Positions 26,405 through 37,400 are shown, numbered from the stretch's first letter. The stretch: 64,000 nucleotides of DNA from Chromatium weissei (GCF_016583765.1 NZ_NRRR01000007.1:1-64000), one strand, 5' to 3'. Translations and numbers: made by a program. The notes: generated from the sequence alone by a model not told the origin.

Positions 26405-29400
26405 GTTGCAACCAGCAATTAAACGACGACGAACCAACTGCTGAGAGTTTCAATCCTTGTTGTATTGGATATTGAGTTGCAACCCTGAGAGTATAGAAGG
26501 CTGGCTGGACATCCTTGATGTTTCAATCCTTGTTGTATTGGATATTGAGTTGCAACACGCGAGATCATCGCGCCCCCACTCACATTGCCGGAAGTTTCAA
26601 TCCTTGTTGTATTGGATATTGAGTTGCAACCAGAGGTACAGCACCGCATTTGGACGCATTTAGGGTTTCAATCCTTGTTGTATTGGATATTGAGTTGCAA
26701 CTGGATTGGCACGAAGGGCATGGGGAACTATGGGATTTGTTTCAATCCTTGTTGTATTGGATATTGAGTTGCAACCATCATCTTGTAACCCAAAAGGCGC
26801 TTTTTCTGTTTGTTTCAATCCTTGTTGTATTGGATATTGAGTTGCAACGCTAAATCGGACAGTTCGCTTAAAACTTTTTCATGTGGTTTCAATCCTTGTT
26901 GTATTGGATATTGAGTTGCAACAGTCGATGTCTCTCTCTTTCTCCACCTCATTCTCTGGTTTCAATCCTTGTTGTATTGGATATTGAGTTGCAACTGCTG
27001 CTAAAGCACGTTTAGCTCGGTCAAGATCAAGTTTCAATCCTTGTTGTATTGGATATTGAGTTGCAACACCGCAACCACGCGGTATGGCGACGCGGAATCC
27101 CTAGTTTCAATCCTTGTTGTATTGGATATTGAGTTGCAACCCGGATGCGGACTCGCGTGATTACGGAATCCATAGTTTCAATCCTTGTTGTATTGGATAT
27201 TGAGTTGCAACCCGCATTTTGATTCAGCACTGGTTCTCGGTGTTACCGGTTTCAATCCTTGTTGTATTGGATATTGAGTTGCAACGCGGATATTTCAGTT
27301 TCTTTCTGCGTCGGAAAATGCGTTTCAATCCTTGTTGTATTGGATATTGAGTTGCAACTCAGTTTCTTTCCGCGTCGGAAAATGCTAGCTTTATGTTTCA
27401 ATCCTTGTTGTATTGGATATTGAGTTGCAACTCGAATTAAAACGGTTTTACGAATCTAACCATTTAGTTTCAATCCTTGTTGTATTGGATATTGAGTTGC
27501 AACCAGCTCCTCAGGCACTTCAGCGTAGCGTTCGCGCCGGTTTCAATCCTTGTTGTATTGGATATTGAGTTGCAACATCACTGATCCAGCTGTGAAGGTG
27601 CAGCTAGAGGACGGTTTCAATCCTTGTTGTATTGGATATTGAGTTGCAACACCCTCACAGGTCGGGCGGACAAACAAAGGGTATCGTTTCAATCCTTGTT
27701 GTATTGGATATTGAGTTGCAACCTAAAAAAAGGGCATTAACAAAATTATCAGTATGGTGTTTCAATCCTTGTTGTATTGGATATTGAGTTGCAACTTATT
27801 CGTTTATTTAGGAGTACATACCATGTGTGTTAGTTTCAATCCTTGTTGTATTGGATATTGAGTTGCAACATGAAGACGATGGAGACGATGGAGACGAAGA
27901 AAACCTGTTTCAATCCTTGTTGTATTGGATATTGAGTTGCAACCATGCCGATGCGCCTTTAGTCCGTCGATATACCTATGTTTCAATCCTTGTTGTATTG
28001 GATATTGAGTTGCAACCCTGATGTGCGTTCACTCACTTGATCGCGTTCAAATTGTTTCAATCCTTGTTGTTGTATTGGATATTGAGTTGCAACTGTCCGC
28101 CCGACCCTCACAGGTCGGTTGGAAGTGTAGTTTCAATCCTTGTTGTATTGGATATTGAGTTGCAACGTTGCCATTGCTGCCCGTCCTATTCTCAATACAC
28201 GGCGTTTCAATCCTTGTTGTATTGGATATTGAGTTGCAACCGCTCTACACGTTCTCACATCGTGCGACATCATCTCGTTTCAATCCTTGTTGTATTGGAT
28301 ATTGAGTTGCAACACGTGTGTGCTTTCGCAGTACCAGCCATTTCGCTCGTTTCAATCCTTGTTGTATTGGATATTGAGTTGCAACCTGTCGGAAAAAGTC
28401 TTCCTAACCGCATTTTACATGTGTTTCAATCCTTGTTGTATTGGATATTGAGTTGCAACCTGCGGGTGCAGTGCATACTCGGTGCGGGTGCACCGAGGTT
28501 TCAATCCTTGTTGTATTGGATATTGAGTTGCAACAGTATTTCTCATGACCAACGCAACCAACACCATGCCGTTTCAATCCTTGTTGTATTGGATATTGAG
28601 TTGCAACCCGTCACAGAAAACGAGCTCGGTCTTATTCGACTTCATGTTTCAATCCTTGTTGTATTGGATATTGAGTTGCAACGCGCCCGGTGCGGGTCAA
28701 GGCAAATCCCAACGATCAGTTTCAATCCTTGTTGTATTGGATATTGAGTTGCAACCCATGACCAACGCAACCAACAACAACGCAACCAACAAGTTTCAAT
28801 CCTTGTTGTATTGGATATTGAGTTGCAACAATGCTGATTTTCATATCCGCTAAAGACTTCTTTATGTTTCAATCCTTGTTGTATTGGATATTGAGTTGCA
28901 ACCCGCTGATGCACTTCGTATAACACACTGTTATTTATGTTTCAATCCTTGTTGTATTGGATATTGAGTTGCAACCTGCTGGTAGATACGCTGCAACCCT
29001 GATTCGCGCTGGTGTTTCAATCCTTGTTGTATTGGATATTGAGTTGCAACAGGCGTTTTTAACCACTTTACCGAATGAGATTTTTAAGTTTCAATCCTTG
29101 TTGTATTGGATATTGAGTTGCAACAACAGCGCCCGCTACGCATCACGCTTTACGGCGTGGAGTTTCAATCCTTGTTGTATTGGATATTGAGTTGCAACTT
29201 GCGATGACGACAGCATCACCACCACCGTCATGTTTCAATCCTTGTTGTATTGGATATTGAGTTGCAACATTGCCTGAATTAAAAAAGGTCATGGGCGCAA
29301 TTGGAAGTTTCAATCCTTGTTGTATTGGATATTGAGTTGCAACGGCAATGAAGCTAAATAGCTTTCCCATTCAGCTTTTGTTTCAATCCTTGTTGTATTG

Positions 29401-32400
29401 GATATTGAGTTGCAACACGTTTTTCTTCAGGAACCCACACATTCACCTGTACGTTTCAATCCTTGTTGTATTGGATATTGAGTTGCAACCGTTGTAGCCG
29501 ATACACATTTCCTCACCGTCGTACTGTTTCAATCCTTGTTGTATTGGATATTGAGTTGCAACGTTATTCAGGCATCATGCACAACATGATGTTTTCCGGG
29601 TTTCAATCCTTGTTGTATTGGATATTGAGTTGCAACTCACTGATCCAGCTGTGAAAGTGCAGCTAGAGGACGGTTTCAATCCTTGTTGTATTGGATATTG
29701 AGTTGCAACGGATGTCATTGGAGAGCTACGCGAGCGTATTTTCCACTGTTTCAATCCTTGTTGTATTGGATATTGAGTTGCAACCCGCGCTGTACCGCTG
29801 GTGTGATAACGTGGTATTGAGTTTCAATCCTTGTTGTATTGGATATTGAGTTGCAACTCTCGAAGCCAAACAGAAACAGGCTGCCGACCTAGGTTTCAAT
29901 CCTTGTTGTATTGGATATTGAGTTGCAACATGCAATTGAAAAAGCGCGGGAAGAGCAACAGCAATTAGTTTCAATCCTTGTTGTATTGGATATTGAGTTG
30001 CAACGCGGTGAACGCAATTGAAAAATGCCTTGTACACGAGTTTCAATCCTTGTTGTATTGGATATTGAGTTGCAACTATGCAGCGGCCCGCAAGCGCCTA
30101 AGCAGTGTGAGGTTTCAATCCTTGTTGTATTGGATATTGAGTTGCAACTCTGCTTTTGAATCCATCACTTAACTCCGATTTTTGACGTTTCAATCCTTGT
30201 TGTATTGGATATTGAGTTGCAACGTCATTTTCCGGTTTATTACGATCAGACCTTTTTGTTTCAATCCTTGTTGTATTGGATATTGAGTTGCAACGCAGAA
30301 TTGGTGCGGCAAGGCGCGGCATGGGTGTATGTTTCAATCCTTGTTGTATTGGATATTGAGTTGCAACGGGGTCAACGCGAAACTGGCTGCGCTCGCCGCC
30401 AATGTTTCAATCCTTGTTGTATTGGATATTGAGTTGCAACTGGCAGCGAGTCGCCGAATGAGACATTCGTGATCAGGTTTCAATCCTTGTTGTATTGGAT
30501 ATTGAGTTGCAACTAGTGCTGAGAACGCAATTGCTAGTGCAGTTCCCGCAAGTTTCAATCCTTGTTGTATTGGATATTGAGTTGCAACCCACGCAAATTG
30601 CGTCGTTGTAATCATATATTCATAGTTTCAATCCTTGTTGTATTGGATATTGAGTTGCAACCATCGCGGCATCTCTGGCCGCACCGAGCGCGAATGGTTG
30701 TTTCAATCCTTGTTGTATTGGATATTGAGTTGCAACTATCCGATCAAACACAAAAGTTTAAGGAATCGTTGGTTTCAATCCTTGTTGTATTGGATATTGA
30801 GTTGCAACAAATCACAAAGTAATCTCAGGTCTTCTATTATTTCGTTTCAATCCTTGTTGTATTGGATATTGAGTTGCAACATGCACCGCTCTCATACAGC
30901 GCACCCACAAAGGCGTGTTTCAATCCTTGTTGTATTGGATATTGAGTTGCAACAATCTGTATTGCTCTTCTTTCGTCACATTAAAACTCGTTTCAATCCT
31001 TGTTGTATTGGATATTGAGTTGCAACTAGGTGTCGTTTCAATTGAACAAATCGCTAAGGCGTGTTTCAATCCTTGTTGTATTGGATATTGAGTTGCAACA
31101 TTCAATAGTCGTTGAATCTCATTTAATTCGCCAAGTTTCAATCCTTGTTGTATTGGATATTGAGTTGCAACAAGGGTCTTTTTAATGTCCGCAGAATCAC
31201 GCTCTAAGTTTCAATCCTTGTTGTATTGGATATTGAGTTGCAACCCACTTATGTCGATCACGCTGCCGGATATTACTTTGGGTTTCAATCCTTGTTGTAT
31301 TGGATATTGAGTTGCAACAACCCGCTATACGGCAGTCCACCAAGTGCGGATTCGTTTCAATCCTTGTTGTATTGGATATTGAGTTGCAACCAGCGTTACT
31401 ACTCACGCCTAAGATAGCCTCACTTTGTTTCAATCCTTGTTGTATTGGATATTGAGTTGCAACCCATTCACGGCGCGTCGCATCCGCTGCATTTGATTTG
31501 TTTCAATCCTTGTTGTATTGGATATTGAGTTGCAACTTTTATAAACTCGTCTTTCTGTGAGTCCGTAATCCCGGTTTCAATCCTTGTTGTATTGGATATT
31601 GAGTTGCAACGCGCTGTGGGGCGCGTGGTAGTGAATGGCATTGATGGTTTCAATCCTTGTTGTATTGGATATTGAGTTGCAACACGCATTGGAATGCGGT
31701 GGCGCTATTTAATCTCGGCGGTTTCAATCCTTGTTGTATTGGATATTGAGTTGCAACAGATTGAATTGAAATCTGAGTTTCGCCATCCGAGCGGTTTCAA
31801 TCCTTGTTGTATTGGATATTGAGTTGCAACTGGCTTGAAAGTGAACACGGCTATCTGGTTGATTTAGGTTTCAATCCTTGTTGTATTGGATATTGAGTTG
31901 CAACTAATTCAGTAAATTTGCTGTTCACTTCGTTTCTCTGTTTCAATCCTTGTTGTATTGGATATTGAGTTGCAACCAGCACCGGCGCGGCATTCGATGC
32001 GACCGGAACCGGGTTTCAATCCTTGTTGTATTGGATATTGAGTTGCAACCCGTGATGTCGATGTGCCAGATGTTGCCGCGTTTTTGTTTCAATCCTTGTT
32101 GTATTGGATATTGAGTTGCAACTGCGGTGCTACCAATTATTGATGGCGTTTTAACGGGGTTTCAATCCTTGTTGTATTGGATATTGAGTTGCAACGATTA
32201 AATCCTGCGGTGTCAATATCGTCAGCTTTCGTTTCAATCCTTGTTGTATTGGATATTGAGTTGCAACACGCCTCACGCCAGACGCAGGTGAGGTTCCATT
32301 TTTGTTTCAATCCTTGTTGTATTGGATATTGAGTTGCAACATGCCTAATGCAATGACGGCTTCAGATTGCTCGGGAGGTTTCAATCCTTGTTGTATTGGA

Positions 32401-35054
32401 TATTGAGTTGCAACACTTCAATCCACATCGGTTCGCCGTCTTCCGACACTAAGTTTCAATCCTTGTTGTATTGGATATTGAGTTGCAACCCTAGTCGTGG
32501 GGCGCGGTGATGCTTTCTGTTCGTATGTTTCAATCCTTGTTGTATTGGATATTGAGTTGCAACAAAAACGGTTTGCTGAGTTGAGTGATGCACGGCAAGG
32601 TTTCAATCCTTGTTGTATTGGATATTGAGTTGCAACCAATCTGAGAAAGAGAAATATCAGAATTCATAGACTGTTTCAATCCTTGTTGTATTGGATATTG
32701 AGTTGCAACAAGCTGATACTGTCGATTTAGAGCGTGAGCGCGCCTGTTTCAATCCTTGTTGTATTGGATATTGAGTTGCAACTGTAGGTTTACGCAGTTG
32801 TTAAGATTCATTTCATTGCGTTTCAATCCTTGTTGTATTGGATATTGAGTTGCAACCACGCATCTATTTCGCTATACGTCACTGCTATTGCGCGTTTCAA
32901 TCCTTGTTGTATTGGATATTGAGTTGCAACCTTAATGCCTAGCGGATGGGTTGCTGTGCCGGGTCGCGCAAGTTTCAATCCTTGTTGTATTGGATATTGA
33001 GTTGCAACTGCTTGATCGTCCAATTTTTATATGCACTCCGTTATGTTTCAATCCTTGTTGTATTGGATATTGAGTTGCAACGTTCCAATGTGATTCAAAT
33101 ATGGCGGATTATCCGGGTTTCAATCCTTGTTGTATTGGATATTGAGTTGCAACATCATCAAACGCTGGCAGGAACTCGAAGCTGCTGCCGGTTTCAATCC
33201 TTGTTGTATTGGATATTGAGTTGCAACAATAAATGTCGCTAATGCAGTGTCATCGGTTTTTGGTTTCAATCCTTGTTGTATTGGATATTGAGTTGCAACT
33301 CAAGATGAGACGCGCATGATCGTGGCGTGTGGACGGTTTCAATCCTTGTTGTATTGGATATTGAGTTGCAACCTGCGTTGTACCGCGCCGTAGTTGCTTG
33401 CTGCGGCGTGGTTTCAATCCTTGTTGTATTGGATATTGAGTTGCAACGATTATTGAGTTCACAGGGGAGAATATCCCCGGCGTAGGTTTCAATCCTTGTT
33501 GTATTGGATATTGAGTTGCAACTCTTTTCCTTCAATATGCCAATTGACGGTGGCCGGTTTCAATCCTTGTTGTATTGGATATTGAGTTGCAACCCAGAGA
33601 GAACCACATGACTAACTTCTACGATTTTTGTTTCAATCCTTGTTGTATTGGATATTGAGTTGCAACCACTATCAACAGATGACAATTGGGGCGAGATATG
33701 ATGTTTCAATCCTTGTTGTATTGGATATTGAGTTGCAACGCGCAATACGCCAATCAATATCCTGAACGCGGACTATGTTTCAATCCTTGTTGTATTGGAT
33801 ATTGAGTTGCAACATCACCGCAACCCAGCGCCTCGTGGTTTCACAGGGGGTTTCAATCCTTGTTGTATTGGATATTGAGTTGCAACCCTGCATGTGCAGG
33901 TAGGTTCTGACGATCTGATTATGTTTCAATCCTTGTTGTATTGGATATTGAGTTGCAACACTTTATGATATGTCGTTAGTTGGTTTTGGTAAAAGGTTTC
34001 AATCCTTGTTGTATTGGATATTGAGTTGCAACGCGTTTGGTCAACATGTCGGCGGTCACGCCAAATTGTTTCAATCCTTGTTGTATTGGATATTGAGTTG
34101 CAACGTCCTCATTTCCGGCTGTTAATTCGCATTGTCGCAAAGTTTCAATCCTTGTTGTATTGGATATTGAGTTGCAACCTTCTTTAGGATTGAAATTGTA
34201 ATGTTCAATCTTTGTGTTTCAATCCTTGTTGTATTGGATATTGAGTTGCAACAGTCGATCAAGCTCTATCCGCACGTTGGCATATTCTGGTTTCAATCCT
34301 TGTTGTATTGGATATTGAGTTGCAACCAGATAAACATAGGATGCGCTTCACCTTAACACTTATGTTTCAATCCTTGTTGTATTGGATATTGAGTTGCAAC
34401 GTGTCAGGCTTGACGAATTAGCTCCGATCAATTTCGGTTTCAATCCTTGTTGTATTGGATATTGAGTTGCAACTTGGCGGCGTAGAGATAGGACAATGCT
34501 TATACGGCTGTTTCAATCCTTGTTGTATTGGATATTGAGTTGCAACGTCTCCTGATGACTCATCATAAAAAACTTTGCTGGTGTTTCAATCCTTGTTGTA
34601 TTGGATATTGAGTTGCAACACAAAAAGTTAGGCACACCTAACTTAGTGCGCCGTTTCAATCCTTGTTGTATTGGATATTGAGTTGCAACTGGACAGACTC
34701 GTATCGGTGATACAGGCGGAATAGAAGTTTCAATCCTTGTTGTATTGGATATTGAGTTGCAACGTCTCCTGATGACTCATCATAAAAAACTTTGCTGGTG
34801 TTTCAATCCTTGTTGTATTGGATATTGAGTTGCAACACAAAAAGTTAGGCACACCTAACTTAGTGCGCCGTTTCAATCCTTGTTGTATTGGATATTGAGT
34901 TGCAACCGCGTGTATGGCTTAGAGCACACCATCACTAACTTACGTTTCAATCCTTGTTGTATTGGATATTGAGTTGCAACCTATAAGTCACACCGCCGTC
35001 TGACGATCCAAACAATAGTTTCAATCCTTGTTGTATTGGATATTGAGTTGCAAC
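26376..35054 (-). CRISPR. CRISPR array, 119 repeats and 118 spacers
   Basis: I counted 119 copies of a 37-base repeat that on the plus strand begins GTTTCAATCCTTG and ends TTGAGTTGCAAC, with spacers of 33-41 bases and a mean period near 73. Read on the minus strand the repeat ends in ATTGAAAC, the usual 8-base 5' handle of type I-B/III crRNAs, and an AT-rich leader lies at the right end, so transcription is leftward and the newest spacers are near 35,000. Repeats are essentially identical throughout, even at the trailer end. Repeat 24 (28054-28093) has three extra bases. Two spacers occur twice exactly, giving 116 distinct spacers. Short open frames inside are repeat translations, not genes. 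Confidence 0.99.
28054..28093 (-). repeat. 40-base variant repeat inside the array
   Basis: Repeat 24 carries an extra TTG (CTTGTTGTTGTATTGG), most simply replication slippage. It would lengthen the loop region of the crRNA repeat. Confidence 0.95.
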
Positions 35055-35379
35055 CGCATTTTCATCAAAAAATCAGTAAAATCAAACAGTAACAAAAATT
35101 TACTGACCCAATTTTTTGCATTTTTTACCTCAGTTTTTCCCGAAAAATGACTATTTTGGCCAAAAATTCGGTTAACAAAAAGTACTTTTTCTTCACTAAA
35201 AACAACCTGTTATATCGACTGACTCTTGCCGCCAAAATAATTTTTTGTCAGCAAATTTTACACTTTGCAAGGGCAACCAGCATTTGACTAACCATCAATA
35301 TCGATGCAACAGACCAAAACATGACAGTTTCAATTGTAGTGTTTTTTACAGATAACGACAACACTTTTAACGACGATAT
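35055..35379 (-). promoter_or_regulatory. CRISPR leader
   Basis: A 325-base stretch without genes, very AT-rich with many A and T tracts, between the first (newest) repeat and the cas4 stop. It should hold the array promoter and the signals for spacer integration. An 8-base inverted repeat, TCAGTAAA (35073-35080) and TTTACTGA (35099-35106), lies 19-52 bases from the first repeat. A GTTTCAAT motif at 35326 matches the end of the array repeat. I could not place a confident -10/-35 pair. Confidence 0.8.
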
Positions 35380-36045
35380 TCAAATGCAAATGTTACGATA
35401 ACAGCAATCTTCACAACGTAACTTTGATGTCGTTCTCACTGGCAACCGTCCAGTTTTTAGTATTGAAAAAATTTCGTCTATTAACCTCTTTGCCTTTATC
35501 ACCAACTGCTCATTAATAACCATTTCTGTTAATTGACTTCCATCGCGCACATACGCCACAAATCCTCGCATCACCGGTTTTTGATACACCTCTCGAATGA
35601 GTATTGCATAAAGTACAATCTGCATCTCATGCGTTTTAAATAACGCTTCACGCGGCAACGTGTATTTATAATCTAATGGTGCCAATGTCCCATCTTTCAA
35701 CCATAACACTTCATCAACAATACCTCTCAAACGTAATTTTGGCGATGCCAAATACACCTCAGTTTCACGTCGCGTTGCTCCAATTTTACGCCGCAAATAA
35801 TTCCGATTTTCTATCGTTCTTCGTTGATGTATTTCCCGCCCTTTTAACACCTTAAATCGCGTTTCTTCGTGTTGTGGAATCTGCTGAACATTCATAAACC
35901 AAATAAAACGCGGACAATAAACATACTCAACCACCTCTGTTGGCGTTAACATCGGTGTCTGTTCGCTATCAGTCAACCACTGACGCGCAGCTGCATCTTG
36001 AAGTTTTAATTTAAATTCCGCCAACTCAGCGTCTGTCTCATTCAT
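35380..36045 (-). CDS. cas4: CRISPR adaptation exonuclease Cas4
   Basis: A 221-residue RecB-family iron-sulfur nuclease that trims prespacers and helps choose PAM-adjacent ones. Visible: first cluster cysteine in VYCPRF (Cys44), His73, nuclease residues in RGIVDEVL (Asp111) and APLDYKY (Asp125, Lys127), and the C-terminal cluster cysteines CEDCCYRNIC (211-220). Last gene of the first I-B operon, overlapping cas2 by four bases. It is followed by the leader. Confidence 0.95.
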   Translation of the reverse strand: MNETDAELAEFKLKLQDAAARQWLTDSEQTPMLTPTEVVEYVYCPRFIWFMNVQQIPQHEETRFKVLKGREIHQRRTIENRNYLRRKIGATRRETEVYLASPKLRLRGIVDEVLWLKDGTLAPLDYKYTLPREALFKTHEMQIVLYAILIREVYQKPVMRGFVAYVRDGSQLTEMVINEQLVIKAKRLIDEIFSILKTGRLPVRTTSKLRCEDCCYRNICI

Positions 36046-36347
36046 ATAAACAACGCTCGTACTTCATCCGTAACTAATTGCTTATCAAATGCCTGTCCTA
36101 ATAGTATTACCTTTTTAAAATCCATTTCACACATCGGAAAAATATACACCGAATCCACATTTGCATCAGTCAACGTCTCAATTTTCAATCGCAACTCATC
36201 CAAACGATTCCGTACAATCGTCCCTAAAAACACCGACTTTTGCACTCGATATAATCCCGCATTCTTACAGTGTTGCGCCACCTTACTCCGCACCTTATTT
36301 TCCACAATATCATACATAATCCACACTAATGTCTCCGTCGTTTTCAT
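36042..36347 (-). CDS. cas2: CRISPR adaptation protein Cas2
   Basis: A 101-residue ferredoxin-fold protein, structural partner of Cas1 in spacer integration. The first strand is TETLVWIMYDIVENKVRSKV with the usual Asp, then GLYRVQKSVFLG and SVYIFPMC. A longer frame reaches back to 36449, but that part lies inside cas1 and is not Cas2-like. The ATG at 36347 has GAGG directly upstream, overlaps the cas1 end by 38 bases and gives family length. Confidence 0.95.
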   Translation of the reverse strand: MKTTETLVWIMYDIVENKVRSKVAQHCKNAGLYRVQKSVFLGTIVRNRLDELRLKIETLTDANVDSVYIFPMCEMDFKKVILLGQAFDKQLVTDEVRALFI

Positions 36348-37326
36348 CCTCAACTCTCCCGATCCAAGTATTCGCCAAATGATGACAATCCAACTGCACC
36401 GTATCACGTCTTTTAATTTTACGTTTGCGATATTGAATAGACTCATCAAGATAAGAATTAAAATCTGCCATTAAAACCTCTTTTCCTTTCTTATTCAAAC
36501 GAAAACCGTTTTCCAAAATATCAAATAGCTCAGAAGTAACCTTTCTGTTTGAAAATAAACTAACAACAATTTCATCCGCCCAAATGCGATAACACTCAAT
36601 TAAATCAAAAACGAGCGATTTCTTTTGATAGTTATCGGTATGCACAAATCCAATGTAGGGATCAAGACCTGCAATAACACAAGCGCGTTCCACAGTAGAA
36701 TACAAAACACCATAAGCATAATTCAATAAACAATTAAACTCATCTTTTGCGGGATTGCGCGACCGCCCCGCAAATTGAAAATTCTTCGGCAACAACAAAT
36801 TAATCGCTTCTAAATACGTACGCCCTGCACGTCCTTCAAATCCCATCAATGTATCGCGTATATCATCTAACTGATTGCCAGAAAGTGCATCAATTGACTC
36901 TCTCAATGAAGATAAAACTTTAGTTATTTCTGTTAATGGCATATGCAAATGGGTTCTCCGCAATCGCACTTCTCTTAAAAATTCAATCTGATTATCCAAT
37001 TTGCGCGTCATCCAGCCTCGCGCTAAAACAACACCCTGTGAAGTATCCGCCAGCCGCAATTGCTCACGCTGAATTGCTTTTGTTGATCCAGGTCGCCCAT
37101 GCCAAATGCGTCCATAGGGTTCACCATACTGATTGATAAATACAATATCAATATTACTTTCCACCGCCAATTGAATTGCATCAGTTGAAAGACTAGCCCC
37201 ACTCGTAATCAAAATAGATCGCACCTTGCGCGCTGAAAACTCCTTTTTTTCATCCTTTATTTTAATCACAAATAGTTCACCCTTACGATGCAAATATGTT
37301 CCAAAAGTTGTTAATATCAAATTCAT
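36310..37326 (-). CDS. cas1: CRISPR integrase Cas1
   Basis: A 338-residue metal-dependent integrase that inserts new spacers at the leader end. Catalytic residues are Glu164 (GFEGRAGRTYLEAI), His229 (IGFVHTDNYQKKSL) and an acidic residue at Asp241/Glu244 (VFDLIE). It begins with the normal MNLILTTFGTYLHRK strand and is followed by overlapping cas2. A degenerate CRISPR repeat lies 39 bases upstream of its ATG. Confidence 0.97.
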   Translation of the reverse strand: MNLILTTFGTYLHRKGELFVIKIKDEKKEFSARKVRSILITSGASLSTDAIQLAVESNIDIVFINQYGEPYGRIWHGRPGSTKAIQREQLRLADTSQGVVLARGWMTRKLDNQIEFLREVRLRRTHLHMPLTEITKVLSSLRESIDALSGNQLDDIRDTLMGFEGRAGRTYLEAINLLLPKNFQFAGRSRNPAKDEFNCLLNYAYGVLYSTVERACVIAGLDPYIGFVHTDNYQKKSLVFDLIECYRIWADEIVVSLFSNRKVTSELFDILENGFRLNKKGKEVLMADFNSYLDESIQYRKRKIKRRDTVQLDCHHLANTWIGRVEDENDGDISVDYV

Positions 37327-37365
37327 AATCTATTTTTTCCTACGTTTATTTTTGCTTGCTTATTT

Positions 37366-37400
37366 GTTTCAATCCTTATTCTGCTAAATAGTATTGCAAT
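37366..37400 (-). repeat. Solitary degenerate CRISPR repeat at the cas6/cas1 junction
   Basis: On the minus strand this 35-base segment begins ATTGCAAT and ends AAGGATTGAAAC. The last 12 bases are identical to the array repeat end, including the full ATTGAAAC handle, and the first part matches TTGCAA. The middle differs and is two bases shorter. It overlaps the cas6 stop codon (37384-37386) and ends 39 bases before the cas1 ATG. Probable Cas6 target in the cas transcript or part of a guide-like regulatory RNA; the function is inferred. Confidence 0.75.

Noticed and set aside
26376..26412. Array transcribed rightwards with a leader near 26 kb
   Set aside because: The left flank is coding DNA, not AT-rich. 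The ATTGAAAC handle and the AT-rich flank next to cas4 both indicate leftward transcription.
34179..34215. Spacer 107 containing AGGATTGAAA, similar to the repeat end
   Set aside because: Ten bases of similarity inside one spacer of normal length; it can be chance and has no second repeat feature.
26376..35054. Dozens of open frames of 60-236 codons within the array, on both strands
   Set aside because: They consist of repeat translations (FQSLLYWILSCN, VATQYPIQQGLK) joined by spacer residues. No ribosome-binding sites, no domains.
36348..36449. 34 extra N-terminal residues on Cas2
   Set aside because: They lie in the cas1 coding region, are not Cas2-like, and the ATG at 36347 has a proper ribosome-binding site.
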